A stretch of DNA of 64,000 bases from Citrobacter amalonaticus. Lineage in GTDB: Bacteria; Pseudomonadota; Gammaproteobacteria; Enterobacterales; Enterobacteriaceae. Where the stretch lies: contig NZ_AP024585.1 in NCBI RefSeq assembly GCF_018323885.1, positions 3,162,001 to 3,226,000 on the forward strand, read 5' to 3'. Below the pieces are notes generated by a model. It made no database searches. It saw nothing but the letters and a program-made list of their open reading frames with translations, and was not told the DNA's origin. Made by a program: the position numbers and the translations under genes. Shown here in pieces: positions 21,554-32,495 of this stretch. The first letter of the stretch is position 1, and every line of letters starts with the position of its first letter.

Positions 21554-21654
21554 ATTGTTCACCATTGCAAATGGTCCGTGGTGACTGTCGACAGAGCTTC
21601 GCGCGATTTATGTAGTGATAGGCGAAGTAAAATGCTGCTGCCGACAGGCGCAAA

Positions 21655-22317
21655 TTAAATCTCGTCTGGTGTACGCAGATTCGTGACTGCAATGCGTTCG
21701 CCGCGTTTACGCTCGCGCTCTGACTGCATGTTGGCGCGATAAACGCCCTGATCGCCAACCACCCAGGAGAGCGGACGACGTTCTTTGCCAATGGAATCCT
21801 GCAACAGCATTAACGCCTGCATGTACGCTTCCGGACGCGGCGGGCAACCCGGGATGTAAACATCCACAGGGATAAACTTATCAACGCCCTGCACGACCGA
21901 ATAAATATCGTACATACCGCCGGAGTTGGCACATGCGCCCATGGAAATGACCCATTTCGGCTCCAGCATCTGATCGTAAAGACGCTGAATGACCGGCGCC
22001 ATTTTGGTAAAGCAGGTCCCCGCTACCACCATCAAGTCAGCCTGACGTGGTGAAGCACGCAGGACTTCCGCGCCAAAGCGCGCCACGTCATGCACGGCGG
22101 TGAACGAGGTCACCATCTCTACGTAGCAGCAGGAAAGGCCGAAGTTATAAGGCCAGATTGAGTTTTTGCGACCCCAGTTAACCATGTCATGGAGTTTGCC
22201 CATGAACACGTTCTTGTTAACTTCCTGTTCCAGGGGGTCGGTTACGATCTCCTGTTTTTGCAGGGGGTAACGGTCGTTCTCACCGTTAGGATCTATGCGG
22301 GTGAGCGTATAATCCAT
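21655..22317 (-). CDS. nuoB: NADH:quinone oxidoreductase subunit B (cluster N2)
   Basis: Carries the terminal 4Fe-4S cluster N2 that reduces quinone. The 220 residues match E. coli. Its ligands are the tandem Cys63-Cys64 (GLSCCYVEM), Cys129 (MGACANSGG) and Cys158 (PGCPPRPE). It follows nuoA after 15 bp. A gap of about 100 bp to nuoCD holds no gene. Confidence 0.98.
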   Translation of the reverse strand: MDYTLTRIDPNGENDRYPLQKQEIVTDPLEQEVNKNVFMGKLHDMVNWGRKNSIWPYNFGLSCCYVEMVTSFTAVHDVARFGAEVLRASPRQADLMVVAGTCFTKMAPVIQRLYDQMLEPKWVISMGACANSGGMYDIYSVVQGVDKFIPVDVYIPGCPPRPEAYMQALMLLQDSIGKERRPLSWVVGDQGVYRANMQSERERKRGERIAVTNLRTPDEI

Positions 22318-22332
22318 CTTAATGCCTCGCGG

Positions 22333-22776
22333 TTAGCGTTGACGATTAGCGATACTGTTCGTTTCCGGGTTCATACGCTCGCGGCGTGAACGCGCGGGCG
22401 TCCAGTCCAGCGCGCCAATACGCACCAGATAAACCAGACCTGCCAGTAACACAAAAATAAAAATTGCAGCTTCGACAAAGCCTACCCAACCGCTTTCGCG
22501 GATAGAGGTCGACCATGCGAACAGATACAGCGCTTCAACGTCGAAGATAACGAAGAACATGGCTACCAGATAAAACTTGGCAGACAGGCGTAAGCGGGCG
22601 GTGCCGACCGAGTCGATACCTGATTCAAACGGGGTGTTTTTTGACCTCGCGCGTGCGCGACCGCCTAAAAACCAACCGCCGATAAGCATCAGGCAGCACA
22701 GGCCAATGGCAACAATAAGAAAGATAGCGAATGCCCAGTGATGAGCGATGACTTCAGTGGATGTTGACATACTCAT
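22333..22776 (-). CDS. nuoA: NADH:quinone oxidoreductase subunit A
   Basis: First gene of the nuo operon, encoding a three-helix membrane subunit beside the quinone chamber. The 147 residues match E. coli. The loop after the first helix ([19 protein letters not shown]) and the [10 protein letters not shown] helix with paired acids are the conserved family features. The long upstream region holds the operon promoter. Confidence 0.97.
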   Translation of the reverse strand: MSMSTSTEVIAHHWAFAIFLIVAIGLCCLMLIGGWFLGGRARARSKNTPFESGIDSVGTARLRLSAKFYLVAMFFVIFDVEALYLFAWSTSIRESGWVGFVEAAIFIFVLLAGLVYLVRIGALDWTPARSRRERMNPETNSIANRQR

Positions 22777-23405
22777 TGCTTACTCATCAAAAGTAGCGCC
22801 AAATTCTCTGCTCTTTTCGGCAGATGAACGCCACATCGATTCATGGGGAGGAATAAAAAAAACCTTACAATCGCTGCAGAAAATGTTTTAGACAGCCAAT
22901 TGATGGGGTTTTTTACTCCTTTCTATAACCTTTTGTCAACTTTAACAAAAGTTTCCTCACATTAATTTACATGATAACAACACCCTTAACATTTAATGCG
23001 CTTTAGCACCGTGTCGATCGATTCACAGGCTAAATGGGGATGTTGTTGAATCGTGTCCGTTGTGAAGTAAGTAGAAAAAAACGCGCCTATTTTGACAGGA
23101 ATTGATCCAAAAGCCTTCCCCTAAAAGGGAGTATTTTCTTGATCTGTGACACGCTTTTGTTAATCCACCTCAAAAAACAGCAACAATTTCTCTCGTTTTT
23201 TAACATGAGAGGGTTGACCTGCGAATTTCGCTTCTTTTTTACGCATTTTTTAATCGCAACGTCTACTCGCTGATTTATGAGGATTTTTACCTTTTTCCTC
23301 CTGCCCGTTAAGGATATTAGTACAAAAAAAGAACCACTGGATGTTTTTTAATCTCCAGTGGCTCTTTTTTACACTTGCCCTTTTTAATGCTTTTTTTGTG
23401 ACCCG
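22777..23405. other. nuo promoter region and lrhA 3' untranslated region, no gene
   Basis: 629 bp, strongly A/T rich, between nuoA and lrhA, which point the same way. It ends with a terminator after lrhA at 23324-23370. The rest must hold the nuo promoter. GTTAA-like repeats occur near 22975-23000 and could be ArcA-type sites, but their spacing (12 rather than 11) is not convincing. No open frame worth calling. Confidence 0.7.
23324..23370 (-). terminator. Intrinsic terminator of lrhA
   Basis: Stem CCACTGGA (23334-23341) with TCCAGTGG (23354-23361). It is flanked by A7 on the left and T6 on the right, so it reads as a terminator on both strands. It lies 36 bp past the lrhA stop. Confidence 0.9.
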
Positions 23406-24344
23406 TTACTCATAGTCTCCCTGGACCAGCACGGAATCATCTCCCCCTTCTGGGGTAATTGGGCTGTACTGCCACGGATTCTGCCAGGTATCCATCGCCT
23501 GATAGATAACCTGCGCCAGATCGTTCTTCGAGGCCGGGTCACGGCACAGCAGGTATTCGGTGTCCGGCAACGGCGGTAATCCGTCAACTGCCCCCAGCAC
23601 GCGTAGATCCGGACTCATCATTTCTACCGGACGCGCCGTCACGCCAAGACCAGCTTTCACCGCCGCGCGCACGGCCGGCAATGTCGACGCCACATAGGCC
23701 AGTCGCCAGGGGATGTTCGCCGCATTCAGGGTGGCAAGAACCACATCACGGAACGGACTGGGATCATCCAACAACACCAGCGGAACCGGTTCGCCCTTTT
23801 GCAGCACATACTCTGCGGCACAGTACCAGTGTGTCGGCGAGGTACGCAGCGTCAGGCTCTCAAACGGTCCGGGACGGTTAGTGGTGACGATCAGATCCAC
23901 CTCTTGCGATTTCAGCATATCGAGCATGAAGGCATTTCGCTTCACTCTGACATCCAGCGCAAGCTTCGGATAAACCGAGCTAATGCGATTCAGGAGGAAA
24001 GGCAGTATCGTATCGGCGGATTCATCCGAAGCCCCGATAGTTAATACTCCCTGAAGATTGCTGAACATCAATGATGAGCAGGCCTCATCATTGAAACGTA
24101 GGATTTTTCTGGCGTAACCCAAAAGCTGAATGCCGTGTTCAGTCAACAGTTTGTTACGACCGTGACGAGCGAAGAGTTCTTTTCCCACGAGCTGTTCGAG
24201 GCGCTGCATCTGTTGGCTCACCGCAGACTGAGTACGACACACCGCTGCAGCTGCTGCTGCAAATGTGTTCAGATCGGCAACAGCAACAAATGTTCTCAGC
24301 AGATCGAGGTCGAGGTTAATTATCGGACGATTTGCATTTATCAT
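23406..24344 (-). CDS. lrhA: LysR-type regulator LrhA
   Basis: DNA-binding regulator known in E. coli to repress flhDC (flagella and chemotaxis) and to lower RpoS. The 312 residues match. The N-terminal helix-turn-helix covers about 12-70 ([23 protein letters not shown]). The effector-binding domain follows, with [13 protein letters not shown] near 95-110. It sits upstream of nuo as in E. coli. Its influence on motility connects it to cheV and flk, also in this window. Confidence 0.96.
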   Translation of the reverse strand: MINANRPIINLDLDLLRTFVAVADLNTFAAAAAAVCRTQSAVSQQMQRLEQLVGKELFARHGRNKLLTEHGIQLLGYARKILRFNDEACSSLMFSNLQGVLTIGASDESADTILPFLLNRISSVYPKLALDVRVKRNAFMLDMLKSQEVDLIVTTNRPGPFESLTLRTSPTHWYCAAEYVLQKGEPVPLVLLDDPSPFRDVVLATLNAANIPWRLAYVASTLPAVRAAVKAGLGVTARPVEMMSPDLRVLGAVDGLPPLPDTEYLLCRDPASKNDLAQVIYQAMDTWQNPWQYSPITPEGGDDSVLVQGDYE

Positions 24345-25273
24345 AATTTTTCACTTACTGGCGGCTCATACTGAGCTTGTTAATGCTGTGCATACAAAAT
24401 CAAGCAATTCCGTTTGTAATGCGCTTCCTTAGCAGAGTCACCCGCTGACAGCAGGTGAAAGTAAATAGGTATATCATGTGACTGGCGAAATGCTACCCTC
24501 TTTCTTACGTAATAATACCTTACGCGAACTCTCAGGTTATTTCGTTAAGAACGGGCTGACCTATTAAAGCCTATGTAGATTTCTGCCATTTTCTGGATGT
24601 AAAAAGTGTAAATGTAAAGAATGGAACCGGGCATACATCAACGAGAAATAAGCATACATGGCAGTAAGTTAGCCACAAAAACCCATTCGGGATATTAACA
24701 AATCATGCGGCCACATGTCATTTCATCATGCGTATCTTAACCTAAAACCTTTTTATTTATAAGCTTTAATGCGAATAATCTGATGCAAAGTTTTGTTATG
24801 TTTCTCAAATCAACTCGCTATTATTCGCGCCTTGCGTAAAGCCTTTTTAATTATTAAATAATAATTAATGAGATTCCAGGTCATTCATAAATCCTGCTTA
24901 ACATTAGATTTACACCGCCAGGGTTCCCGTACATCCCGATAACACGGGCAGTGATTAATCTTTCAGTATTTACGAATTATTAAATGACGTCAGAATTCTC
25001 CCCGAAATTTCACGGGCGCTGAACCTTTTTGTAAGCAAGAGAATCGGCCACCCGTGAACGTAAAAATCGCAATATCATGCTATAAAAATCGGAATAACCT
25101 ATTTTTATCTCTATATATTACGTAAAAATCAGTTAATGACAACACAATAGCACGTCACCATTCAGCAAAATCTTCTTCTGCAAAGCCTTCAAAACGCCCC
25201 GCTGGGGGAGTACATTGTTCCAAACTGACTTCCACGGCAGGAAGTGGTGATAACAGCATAAAGGTCAAGGTTC
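24345..25273. other. Long A/T-rich intergenic region between lrhA and alaA, no gene
   Basis: 929 bp between two divergent genes. I see no convincing coding frame or RNA gene. Notable structure: a 9-bp inverted repeat GCGAATAAT (24771-24779) / ATTATTCGC (24820-24828), a repeated GCATACAT near 24631 and 24652, and three copies of TAAAAATC within 25060-25135. The length suits complex control of lrhA and alaA. Confidence 0.6.
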
Positions 25274-26491
25274 ATGTCCCCCATTGAGAAATCCAGCAAA
25301 TTAGATAACGTCTGTTATGACATCCGCGGTCCTGTTCTGAAGGAAGCGAAACGCCTTGAAGAAGAAGGCAATAAGGTTCTGAAACTGAACATTGGTAACC
25401 CCGCCCCTTTTGGCTTTGACGCCCCCGATGAAATTCTGGTGGATGTCATCCGTAATCTGCCTACTGCACAAGGTTATTCCGATTCCAAAGGCCTCTATTC
25501 CGCGCGTAAAGCCATCATGCAGCACTATCAGGCGCGTGGCATGCGTGACGTCACCGTCGAAGATATCTACATCGGTAATGGCGTTTCAGAGCTGATCGTG
25601 CAGGCGATGCAGGCATTACTGAACAGTGGGGACGAAATGCTGGTGCCCGCGCCGGATTATCCGCTGTGGACGGCGGCGGTCGCGCTTTCTGGCGGCAATG
25701 CGGTGCATTACCTGTGCGATGAATCATCCGACTGGTTCCCGGACCTTGATGACATCCGCGCCAAAATCACGCCGCGTACCCGTGGGATCGTCATCATTAA
25801 CCCGAACAACCCGACCGGCGCGGTTTATTCCAAAGAGCTGTTGATGGAGATCGTCGAGATCGCGCGGCAGAATGATCTCATTATTTTTGCCGATGAGATC
25901 TACGATAAGATCCTGTATGACGACGCCGAGCACCATTCCATCGCCGCGATGGCACCGGATCTACTGACCGTGACCTTTAACGGCCTGTCCAAAACCTATC
26001 GCGTGGCCGGTTTCCGTCAGGGCTGGATGGTTCTCAACGGGCCGAAGAAGCATGCGAAAGGTTATATCGAAGGGCTGGAAATGCTGGCATCGATGCGTCT
26101 TTGCGCCAACGTGCCGGCACAGCATGCCATTCAGACGGCGCTGGGCGGTTACCAGAGTATCAGTGAATTCATCATGCCCGGCGGTCGTCTGTATGAGCAG
26201 CGCAATCGCGCCTGGGAATTGATCAACGATATTCCGGGCGTCTCCTGCGTGAAGCCGCGCGGTGCGCTGTATATGTTCCCGAAAATTGACGCGAAGCGCT
26301 TCAATATTCATGACGACCAGAAAATGGTGCTCGATTTTCTGTTACAGGAAAAAGTCCTGCTGGTTCAGGGGACGGCATTTAACTGGCCGTGGCCGGATCA
26401 CGTGCGCATCGTCACCCTGCCCCGCATCGACGACATAGAGATGTCGCTGAGCAAATTTGCACGTTTCTTGTCGGGATATCACCAGCTTTAA
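25274..26491 (+). CDS. alaA: Glutamate-pyruvate aminotransferase AlaA
   Basis: PLP-dependent class I/II aminotransferase that makes alanine from pyruvate and glutamate, the main alanine-forming enzyme in E. coli (formerly yfbQ). The 405 residues match. The Schiff-base Lys is at 240 in NGLSKTYRVAGFRQGW. The substrate-binding NPNNPTGAVYS and the cofactor-contacting FADEIYDKI segments are present. It is transcribed alone. Confidence 0.97.
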   Translation: MSPIEKSSKLDNVCYDIRGPVLKEAKRLEEEGNKVLKLNIGNPAPFGFDAPDEILVDVIRNLPTAQGYSDSKGLYSARKAIMQHYQARGMRDVTVEDIYIGNGVSELIVQAMQALLNSGDEMLVPAPDYPLWTAAVALSGGNAVHYLCDESSDWFPDLDDIRAKITPRTRGIVIINPNNPTGAVYSKELLMEIVEIARQNDLIIFADEIYDKILYDDAEHHSIAAMAPDLLTVTFNGLSKTYRVAGFRQGWMVLNGPKKHAKGYIEGLEMLASMRLCANVPAQHAIQTALGGYQSISEFIMPGGRLYEQRNRAWELINDIPGVSCVKPRGALYMFPKIDAKRFNIHDDQKMVLDFLLQEKVLLVQGTAFNWPWPDHVRIVTLPRIDDIEMSLSKFARFLSGYHQL

Positions 26492-26500
26492 TCCAAAATG

Positions 26501-26541
26501 CGTTGCAGGACAAAACACCCTGGGTGTTTTGTCCTGCAACG
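26501..26541. repeat. Perfect 20-bp inverted repeat with 1-nt centre
   Basis: Arms at 26501-26520 and 26522-26541 are exact reverse complements around a single T. It starts 9 bp after the alaA stop. There is no T-run after the stem on the plus strand, so it is not a standard terminator, although it would stabilise the alaA mRNA end or form a cruciform. Confidence 0.9.
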
Positions 26542-26620
26542 TGAAGTATGACGAGCATTTGCATCCGGCGGCCTTCTCTGCGCACAATGACCTCCAGGTT
26601 GTCATCATGAAAAGGTCACT

Positions 26621-27220
26621 ATGAAGCAGAGCCATTTTTTTGCCCACCTCTCCCGCCTCAAACTCATTAACCGTTGGCCTTTAATGCGCAATGTGCGCAC
26701 AGAAAACGTCTCTGAGCACAGTCTCCAGGTCGCAATGGTGGCCCACGCGCTGGCGGCGATCAAAAACCGTAAGTTTGCCGGTCAGGTTAATGCCGAACGC
26801 ATTGCGCTGTTGGCGATGTATCACGATGCGTCAGAAGTGCTGACCGGGGATCTGCCCACGCCGGTAAAATATTTCAATTCGCAAATCGCCCAGGAATATA
26901 AGGCTATTGAGAAAATCGCTCAGCAGAAACTGGTCGATATGGTGCCCGATGAGCTGAGGGATATTTTTGCCCCGCTGATTGATGAGCATGCATATAGCGA
27001 AGAAGAAAAGTCGATTGTGAAACAGGCCGATGCGCTGTGTGCGTATCTGAAGTGTCTGGAAGAGTTGTCGGCAGGGAATAATGAATTCCTGCTGGCAAAG
27101 ACGCGACTGGAAAAAACGCTGGAGTCACGCCGCAGCACGGAGATGGATTACTTTATGGAAGTCTTCGTCCCCAGTTTTCACCTGTCTCTCGATGAAATTA
27201 GCCAGGACTCTCCGCTGTAA
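26621..27220 (+). CDS. yfbR: 5'-deoxynucleotidase YfbR
   Basis: HD-domain phosphohydrolase acting on deoxyribonucleoside 5'-monophosphates, part of nucleotide-pool control. The 199 residues match E. coli. Metal ligands His33, His68, Asp69 and Asp137 fall at the known positions (SEHSLQV, YHDAS, KQADAL), and Arg18 is kept. A REP element follows the stop. Confidence 0.96.
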   Translation: MKQSHFFAHLSRLKLINRWPLMRNVRTENVSEHSLQVAMVAHALAAIKNRKFAGQVNAERIALLAMYHDASEVLTGDLPTPVKYFNSQIAQEYKAIEKIAQQKLVDMVPDELRDIFAPLIDEHAYSEEEKSIVKQADALCAYLKCLEELSAGNNEFLLAKTRLEKTLESRRSTEMDYFMEVFVPSFHLSLDEISQDSPL

Positions 27221-27224
27221 CGGT

Positions 27225-27255
27225 TTGCCGGATGCACGTATGCACCATCCGGCAA
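27225..27255. repeat. REP element between yfbR and yfbS
   Basis: Palindrome TTGCCGGAT...ATCCGGCAA in the 47-bp gap between two convergent genes, a typical REP site that may protect both mRNA 3' ends. Confidence 0.85.
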
Positions 27256-27267
27256 TGCGATACAACA

Positions 27268-29100
27268 TTAAAACGGAAACAACATCGGGATCATCACCAC
27301 GCATACCGCCATAACGATAATGGTGAACGGTACGCCCAGCTTAATAAAATCGCTAAAGCTGTAATTCCCTGGTCCTAACACCAGCGTGTTGACCGGTGAT
27401 GAAACCGGCGTCATAAAGGCCGCCGAGGCCGCCATCGCGATCACCATCGCAAAGGGATAGGGAGAAACGCCCATCGACTTCGCCGCCGCCAACGCAATCG
27501 GCGCCATTAATACCGCCGTCGCGGTATTCCAGATAAACAGACCAATGGTCGCGCACAGCGCAAACAGACAGCCCAGCATCATGTACGGGCCATAACCGCC
27601 GCCCACGTCCATCAATCCTTTCACGACCAGATCCACACCACCGGTTTTTTGCAGCGCCAGCGCAAAAGGCATCATGCCGACAATCAAAATGATGCTGGGC
27701 CAGTGAATGGCTTTGTAGGCGCTTTCGGCATCAATACAGCGAAATTTTCCCATCAACAGACAGGCAATAATCGCCGCGATGGGATTAGGAATTTCGTCAG
27801 TCAGCATCAGCGCGACCATCAGCACCAGACAAAAAATCGCGTGCGGGGCCTGGCTGTGCGCCGGGGAAGCCTCGCTTACCTCTTCTGGCAGGTTCAGCGC
27901 GACAAAATCTCGCCCCTGCTTTGCCAGCATCCCGATCAGTTTCCAGTTACCGACGACCAGGATAATATCGCCCATCAGCAGCGGCTCATCGGCAAGCGAA
28001 CCTTCGATCGCCACGCCGTCACGTTTCAGGCCAACCACATTCAGCCCATAGCGGGTACGAAAACCGATTTCCCGCACCGACTTGCCAATCAACTCCGATT
28101 CCGGGATCAGCGAGATTTCCGCCATTCCCACATCCAGCGCCTGGTCAGAGAAATACTCCCCACGCAGCACCATTGGCTCCAGCAATTGCTCGCTACAAAA
28201 TTCACGGAGATCGACATCGGCGGCGGACATATCAATCAGTAACACGTCACGGGCGCGAAACTCCGATACCCCATTCACGTTTACGATCACCCGCCGAAAA
28301 CGCCGCCAGCGTTCGACGCCGATCACGTTGGCGCCATAGCGCTCACGCAGTTTAAGATCGTCGAGGCGCTGACCGATCATCGGTGACCCCGGACGAATCG
28401 CCAGTCGACGCGCGCGCCCTGTCAGGCGATATTCTTTGATCAGATCGCGAAAGGTGCGACGTTTCCAGCTATCTCGCTGCTGTTGTGGATTGTCGCCTTT
28501 GAGCATAAAGCGCATCAGCAGCATATAGATAATGCCCAGCACCAGCACGACGAGGCCGATAGGCGTGACGCTGAAGAAGCTGAAACCGGCATAGCCTTCG
28601 CGCAACAATTCACTGTTAACGACCAGGTTGGGCGGGGTGGCCACCAGCGTCATCATGCCGCTGATAAGCCCGGCGAAACTGAGCGGCATCATCAGGCGCG
28701 ACGGCGACGTTTGCATACGCATCGAGACGCTGAGTACCACGGGAATAAAGATAGCAACGACGCCGGTTGAACTCATAAACGCGCCCAGTCCGGCAACGGT
28801 CAGCATCAGCAGGACCAGCATTTTGATTTCGCTACTGCCCGCCATTTTCACCAGCCAGGTGCCCATGACGGTCGCCACGCCGGTGCGTACCAGCCCGTCA
28901 CCGATGATAAACAGCGCGGCAATCAACACCACATTAGGGTCGCTGAATCCCGAAAAGGCCTCAGTAAGGGTCAGTGTGCCACTGAGAACAAAGGCTACGA
29001 TGACAAACAGAGCTACCGCGTCCATACGCACTCTGCCCGTCGCAAACAAAATCACAGCAATCGCCAACAGCGAGAGAACCCAGATCAATTCACCGTTCAC
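27268..29100 (-). CDS. yfbS: Putative anion transporter YfbS (SLC13/DASS type with TrkA-C domains)
   Basis: Inner-membrane protein of 610 residues, as in E. coli. Hydrophobic segments lie at about 5-200 and 400-608, with a cytoplasmic insert at about 205-385 that holds two TrkA-C-like domains ([21 protein letters not shown] and [23 protein letters not shown] regions). The family moves divalent anions with sodium; the substrate of YfbS is not established. It stands alone, convergent with yfbR. Confidence 0.9.
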   Translation of the reverse strand: MNGELIWVLSLLAIAVILFATGRVRMDAVALFVIVAFVLSGTLTLTEAFSGFSDPNVVLIAALFIIGDGLVRTGVATVMGTWLVKMAGSSEIKMLVLLMLTVAGLGAFMSSTGVVAIFIPVVLSVSMRMQTSPSRLMMPLSFAGLISGMMTLVATPPNLVVNSELLREGYAGFSFFSVTPIGLVVLVLGIIYMLLMRFMLKGDNPQQQRDSWKRRTFRDLIKEYRLTGRARRLAIRPGSPMIGQRLDDLKLRERYGANVIGVERWRRFRRVIVNVNGVSEFRARDVLLIDMSAADVDLREFCSEQLLEPMVLRGEYFSDQALDVGMAEISLIPESELIGKSVREIGFRTRYGLNVVGLKRDGVAIEGSLADEPLLMGDIILVVGNWKLIGMLAKQGRDFVALNLPEEVSEASPAHSQAPHAIFCLVLMVALMLTDEIPNPIAAIIACLLMGKFRCIDAESAYKAIHWPSIILIVGMMPFALALQKTGGVDLVVKGLMDVGGGYGPYMMLGCLFALCATIGLFIWNTATAVLMAPIALAAAKSMGVSPYPFAMVIAMAASAAFMTPVSSPVNTLVLGPGNYSFSDFIKLGVPFTIIVMAVCVVMIPMLFPF

Positions 29101-29142
29101 AACCTATCCTTGTCAGATGAGAAGATGGAATGATTCTGCCAT

Positions 29143-29167
29143 AAAAAAGCCCCGACAAGCCGGGGCT
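29143..29167 (-). terminator. Intrinsic terminator of yfbT
   Basis: Stem AGCCCCG/CGGGGCT (29148-29167 on the plus strand) followed on the minus strand by a run of six T. It lies 9 bp past the yfbT stop. Confidence 0.9.
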
Positions 29168-29176
29168 AAATCATGA

Positions 29177-29836
29177 TCAGGTATTTCTTAATACAACCAC
29201 ATCACCATTCGGTTGTTTGGTCACCGAAAGCTGCTCCAGGCTGGTCAGGGTGAAATCGACCTCATCCAGACGCGGCGTATCCGCCGGGGCATTTACTGCG
29301 ATAACATGGCAGCCTGCGGCGAGTCCCGAGAGCACGCCCGCAGGGGCATCCTCCACCACCGCACATTCGTGCGGCGCTAAACCAAGCAGTTGCGCGCCGA
29401 GCAGATAAGCATCCGGCTCCGGCTTACCACGTTTGACCCGCTCAGCGGTCACGAAAACCTCCGGGGCTGGCAGGTTGGCCACCTGATGACGTGCGCGCGC
29501 AACCGGCATCGACCCTGATGTCACAATCGCCCACGGGATCCCGGCCTTGTTCAGATGGTTAAGCAGCGCAACCGCGCCAGGCAGCGCGGTGATGCCCGCC
29601 GTTTCTGTCGCTTCTATTTGCTCCAGACGCGTAAACTCCGCAGCGATTTCCGCCTCAGGTTTGCCCACCATGAAATGGCGCAAAGAGGTAATCGCCTGCT
29701 TGCCATGAACAAAACTTAACACTTCGTCATGCGTCAGCCCAAAACGATCGGCCCAGTTACACCATGCACGTTCCACAGCAGGTAACGAGTCAACCAGCGT
29801 TCCATCCAGGTCAAACAGAAAGCCCTTGCATTGCAC
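29177..29836 (-). CDS. yfbT: Sugar phosphatase YfbT (HAD family)
   Basis: HAD-like phosphatase acting on sugar phosphates such as fructose-1-phosphate in E. coli. Motif I FLFDLDGTLVDS gives the nucleophile Asp9 and acid Asp11, and motif III is in KRGKPEPDAYLL. I place the start at a GTG (29836): GAGGAGG lies 5 bases upstream and the product then aligns with E. coli YfbT from residue 1. An ATG six codons earlier would put that ribosome site inside the gene. It starts 10 bp after yfbU. Confidence 0.92.
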   Translation of the reverse strand: MQCKGFLFDLDGTLVDSLPAVERAWCNWADRFGLTHDEVLSFVHGKQAITSLRHFMVGKPEAEIAAEFTRLEQIEATETAGITALPGAVALLNHLNKAGIPWAIVTSGSMPVARARHQVANLPAPEVFVTAERVKRGKPEPDAYLLGAQLLGLAPHECAVVEDAPAGVLSGLAAGCHVIAVNAPADTPRLDEVDFTLTSLEQLSVTKQPNGDVVVLRNT

Positions 29837-29846
29837 GTTCACCTCC

Positions 29847-30404
<558 letters not shown>

Positions 30405-30424
30405 TATGCGTAATCAGGGGGCAA

Positions 30425-30880
30425 TTACAAATCATCAAGGAAAGTTTTATCCAGTTGTTTGAAGGCACGCTTAAGCGTGTCAGCTAACGCCTGGTAATCC
30501 GGCTTCCCTTCAACCGGGGAGAGCGCTTGCCCCGCCTCCTGTAATTTGCCTCTGACTTCATAAAACCAGTTCAGGATCGAGGGCGGCAGCGGCGTGACGG
30601 AACGCTTCCCTAACCACCACAGCCCCTGCATCGGCAGGCTGAGCGCGAACAACGCGGTGGCGACGGCAGGCCCTAACTGGCCGCCCAGTGCTATCTGCCA
30701 GCACAGGGTAAAGATAGCGATCGGCGGCATAAAGCGAATAGCGTAACGTGTCATCCGAATCACGCGGTTCTCAACAAAGACGGGTGCAAGGCGCTTTTCC
30801 ATTGGCCACGTCTTTGAGTAATGTTGCCCCCGACGAAAAAGGCTAAAAAAATTTACGGAGCGATGATCCGGCGTCGACAT
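30425..30880 (-). CDS. yfbV: YfbV, membrane protein linked to Ter macrodomain insulation (UPF0208)
   Basis: A 151-residue inner-membrane protein with two adjacent hydrophobic segments (about 44-64 and 68-88: [18 protein letters not shown] and [18 protein letters not shown]) and a soluble C-terminal part. E. coli YfbV limits the reach of MatP/Ter effects on chromosome organisation; the mechanism is not clear. It diverges from ackA. Confidence 0.92.
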   Translation of the reverse strand: MSTPDHRSVNFFSLFRRGQHYSKTWPMEKRLAPVFVENRVIRMTRYAIRFMPPIAIFTLCWQIALGGQLGPAVATALFALSLPMQGLWWLGKRSVTPLPPSILNWFYEVRGKLQEAGQALSPVEGKPDYQALADTLKRAFKQLDKTFLDDL

Positions 30881-31218
30881 GGCTTACCTCAACTTCACAT
30901 ATAAAATTTCAAATATTTGTGCAAAACAACAACTATACGGGACAACGTTCAAAACATTTTGTCATTGATACCCACTATCGGGTATCCTGTAGCGGCCTGT
31001 AAAAGGCCTGTAGTCCAAAATCATTGAGTCGTCAAATTTACATATAGTATGCCATTGGCTGAAAAATACGCAAAATGGCATAGACTCAAAGGTATTTCTT
31101 CCATCATGCCAAAAAAGACAACTGGCATGATGTTAATCATAAATGTCAGCGTCACACTGCGCTACGCTCTATGGCTCCCTGACGTTTTTTTAGCCACGTA
31201 TCAATAATAGGTACTTCC
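30881..31218. promoter_or_regulatory. yfbV/ackA divergent control region with stacked inverted repeats
   Basis: 338 bp. A perfect 10-bp inverted repeat CATCATGCCA/TGGCATGATG lies at 31102-31132, and a second TATGCCATT (31048-31056) / AATGGCATA (31074-31082) lies just before it. Both share the TGCCA/TGGCA core. They are within the likely ackA 5' leader. GGCCTGTA is repeated near 30994 and 31005. I cannot name the regulator. Confidence 0.55.
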
Positions 31219-32421
31219 ATGTCGAGTAAGTTAGTACTGGTTCTGAACTGCGGTAGCTCCTCACTGAAATTTGCAATCATCGATGCAGTTAACGGTGAAG
31301 AGTACCTTTCTGGTTTAGCCGAATGTTTCCATCTCCCTGAAGCACGTATCAAATGGAAAATGGACGGCGGTAAACAAGAAGCGGCTTTAGGTGCAGGCGC
31401 CGCTCACAGTGAAGCGCTGAACTTTATCGTTAATACTATTCTGGCACAAAAACCAGAACTGTCTGCGCAGTTGACTGCAATCGGTCACCGTATCGTACAC
31501 GGCGGCGAGAAGTATACCAGCTCCGTGGTTATCGATGACTCTGTTATTCAGGGCATCAAAGATTCTGCCTCTTTCGCACCGCTGCATAACCCGGCTCACC
31601 TGATCGGGATTGCAGAAGCACTGAAATCCTTCCCGCAGTTGAAAGACAAAAACGTGGCTGTGTTTGACACCGCGTTCCATCAGACCATGCCGGAAGAGTC
31701 TTACCTCTATGCCCTGCCGTACAGCCTGTACAAAGAACACGGCGTTCGTCGTTATGGCGCGCACGGTACCAGCCACTTCTTCGTTACCCAGGAAGCGGCA
31801 AAAATGCTGAACAAACCGGTAGAAGAGCTGAACATCATCACGTGCCACCTGGGCAACGGGGGTTCTGTTTCTGCTATCCGCAATGGTAAATGTGTTGATA
31901 CCTCTATGGGCCTGACCCCGCTGGAAGGTCTGGTGATGGGTACCCGCTCTGGTGACATCGACCCGGCAATCATTTTCCACCTGCACGACACGCTGGGCAT
32001 GAGCGTTGATCAGATCAACAAGATGCTGACCAAAGAATCCGGCCTGCTGGGTCTGACCGAAGTGACCAGCGACTGCCGTTATGTTGAAGACAACTACACC
32101 ACCAAAGAAGACGCGAAACGTGCAATGGACGTTTACTGCCACCGTCTGGCGAAGTACATCGGTTCCTACACGGCGCTGATGGACGGTCGTCTGGACGCGG
32201 TTGTCTTCACCGGCGGTATCGGTGAGAACGCGGCCATGGTTCGCGAACTGTCCCTGGGTAAACTGGGCGTGCTGGGCTTTGAAGTTGATCATGAACGTAA
32301 CCTGGCTGCCCGTTTCGGCAAATCTGGTTTCATCAACAAAGAAGGTACCCGTCCTGCGGTGGTGATCCCAACCAACGAAGAACTGGTTATCGCGCAAGAC
32401 GCGAGCCGTCTGACTGCCTGA
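31219..32421 (+). CDS. ackA: Acetate kinase
   Basis: Interconverts acetyl phosphate and acetate with ATP, the last step of acetate overflow. The 400 residues match E. coli. The N-terminal phosphate loop [25 protein letters not shown], the catalytic His in RYGAHGTSH (near 180) and FTGGIGENA near 330 are present. It is the first gene of the ackA-pta pair. Confidence 0.98.
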   Translation: MSSKLVLVLNCGSSSLKFAIIDAVNGEEYLSGLAECFHLPEARIKWKMDGGKQEAALGAGAAHSEALNFIVNTILAQKPELSAQLTAIGHRIVHGGEKYTSSVVIDDSVIQGIKDSASFAPLHNPAHLIGIAEALKSFPQLKDKNVAVFDTAFHQTMPEESYLYALPYSLYKEHGVRRYGAHGTSHFFVTQEAAKMLNKPVEELNIITCHLGNGGSVSAIRNGKCVDTSMGLTPLEGLVMGTRSGDIDPAIIFHLHDTLGMSVDQINKMLTKESGLLGLTEVTSDCRYVEDNYTTKEDAKRAMDVYCHRLAKYIGSYTALMDGRLDAVVFTGGIGENAAMVRELSLGKLGVLGFEVDHERNLAARFGKSGFINKEGTRPAVVIPTNEELVIAQDASRLTA

Positions 32422-32426
32422 TATCA

Positions 32427-32453
32427 CACCGCCAGCTAAGCTGGCGGTGCTGT
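32427..32453 (+). repeat. Hairpin in the ackA-pta gap
   Basis: Stem CACCGCCAGC/GCTGGCGGTG (32427-32449) followed by CTGTTTT. It resembles a weak terminator that would lower pta relative to ackA from the upstream promoter. Confidence 0.65.
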
Positions 32454-32495
32454 TTTGTAACCCGCCCAACGGGCGGTAACGAAAGAGGATAAACC

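Noticed and set aside
22975..23000. ArcA-like GTTAA repeats upstream of nuo
   Set aside because: The repeats are spaced 12 bp rather than the usual 11 and the sequence is generally A/T rich, so the match is not convincing.
31387..32469. Open frame of 360 codons on the minus strand opposite ackA
   Set aside because: Fully antisense to ackA and without recognisable domains or a ribosome site.
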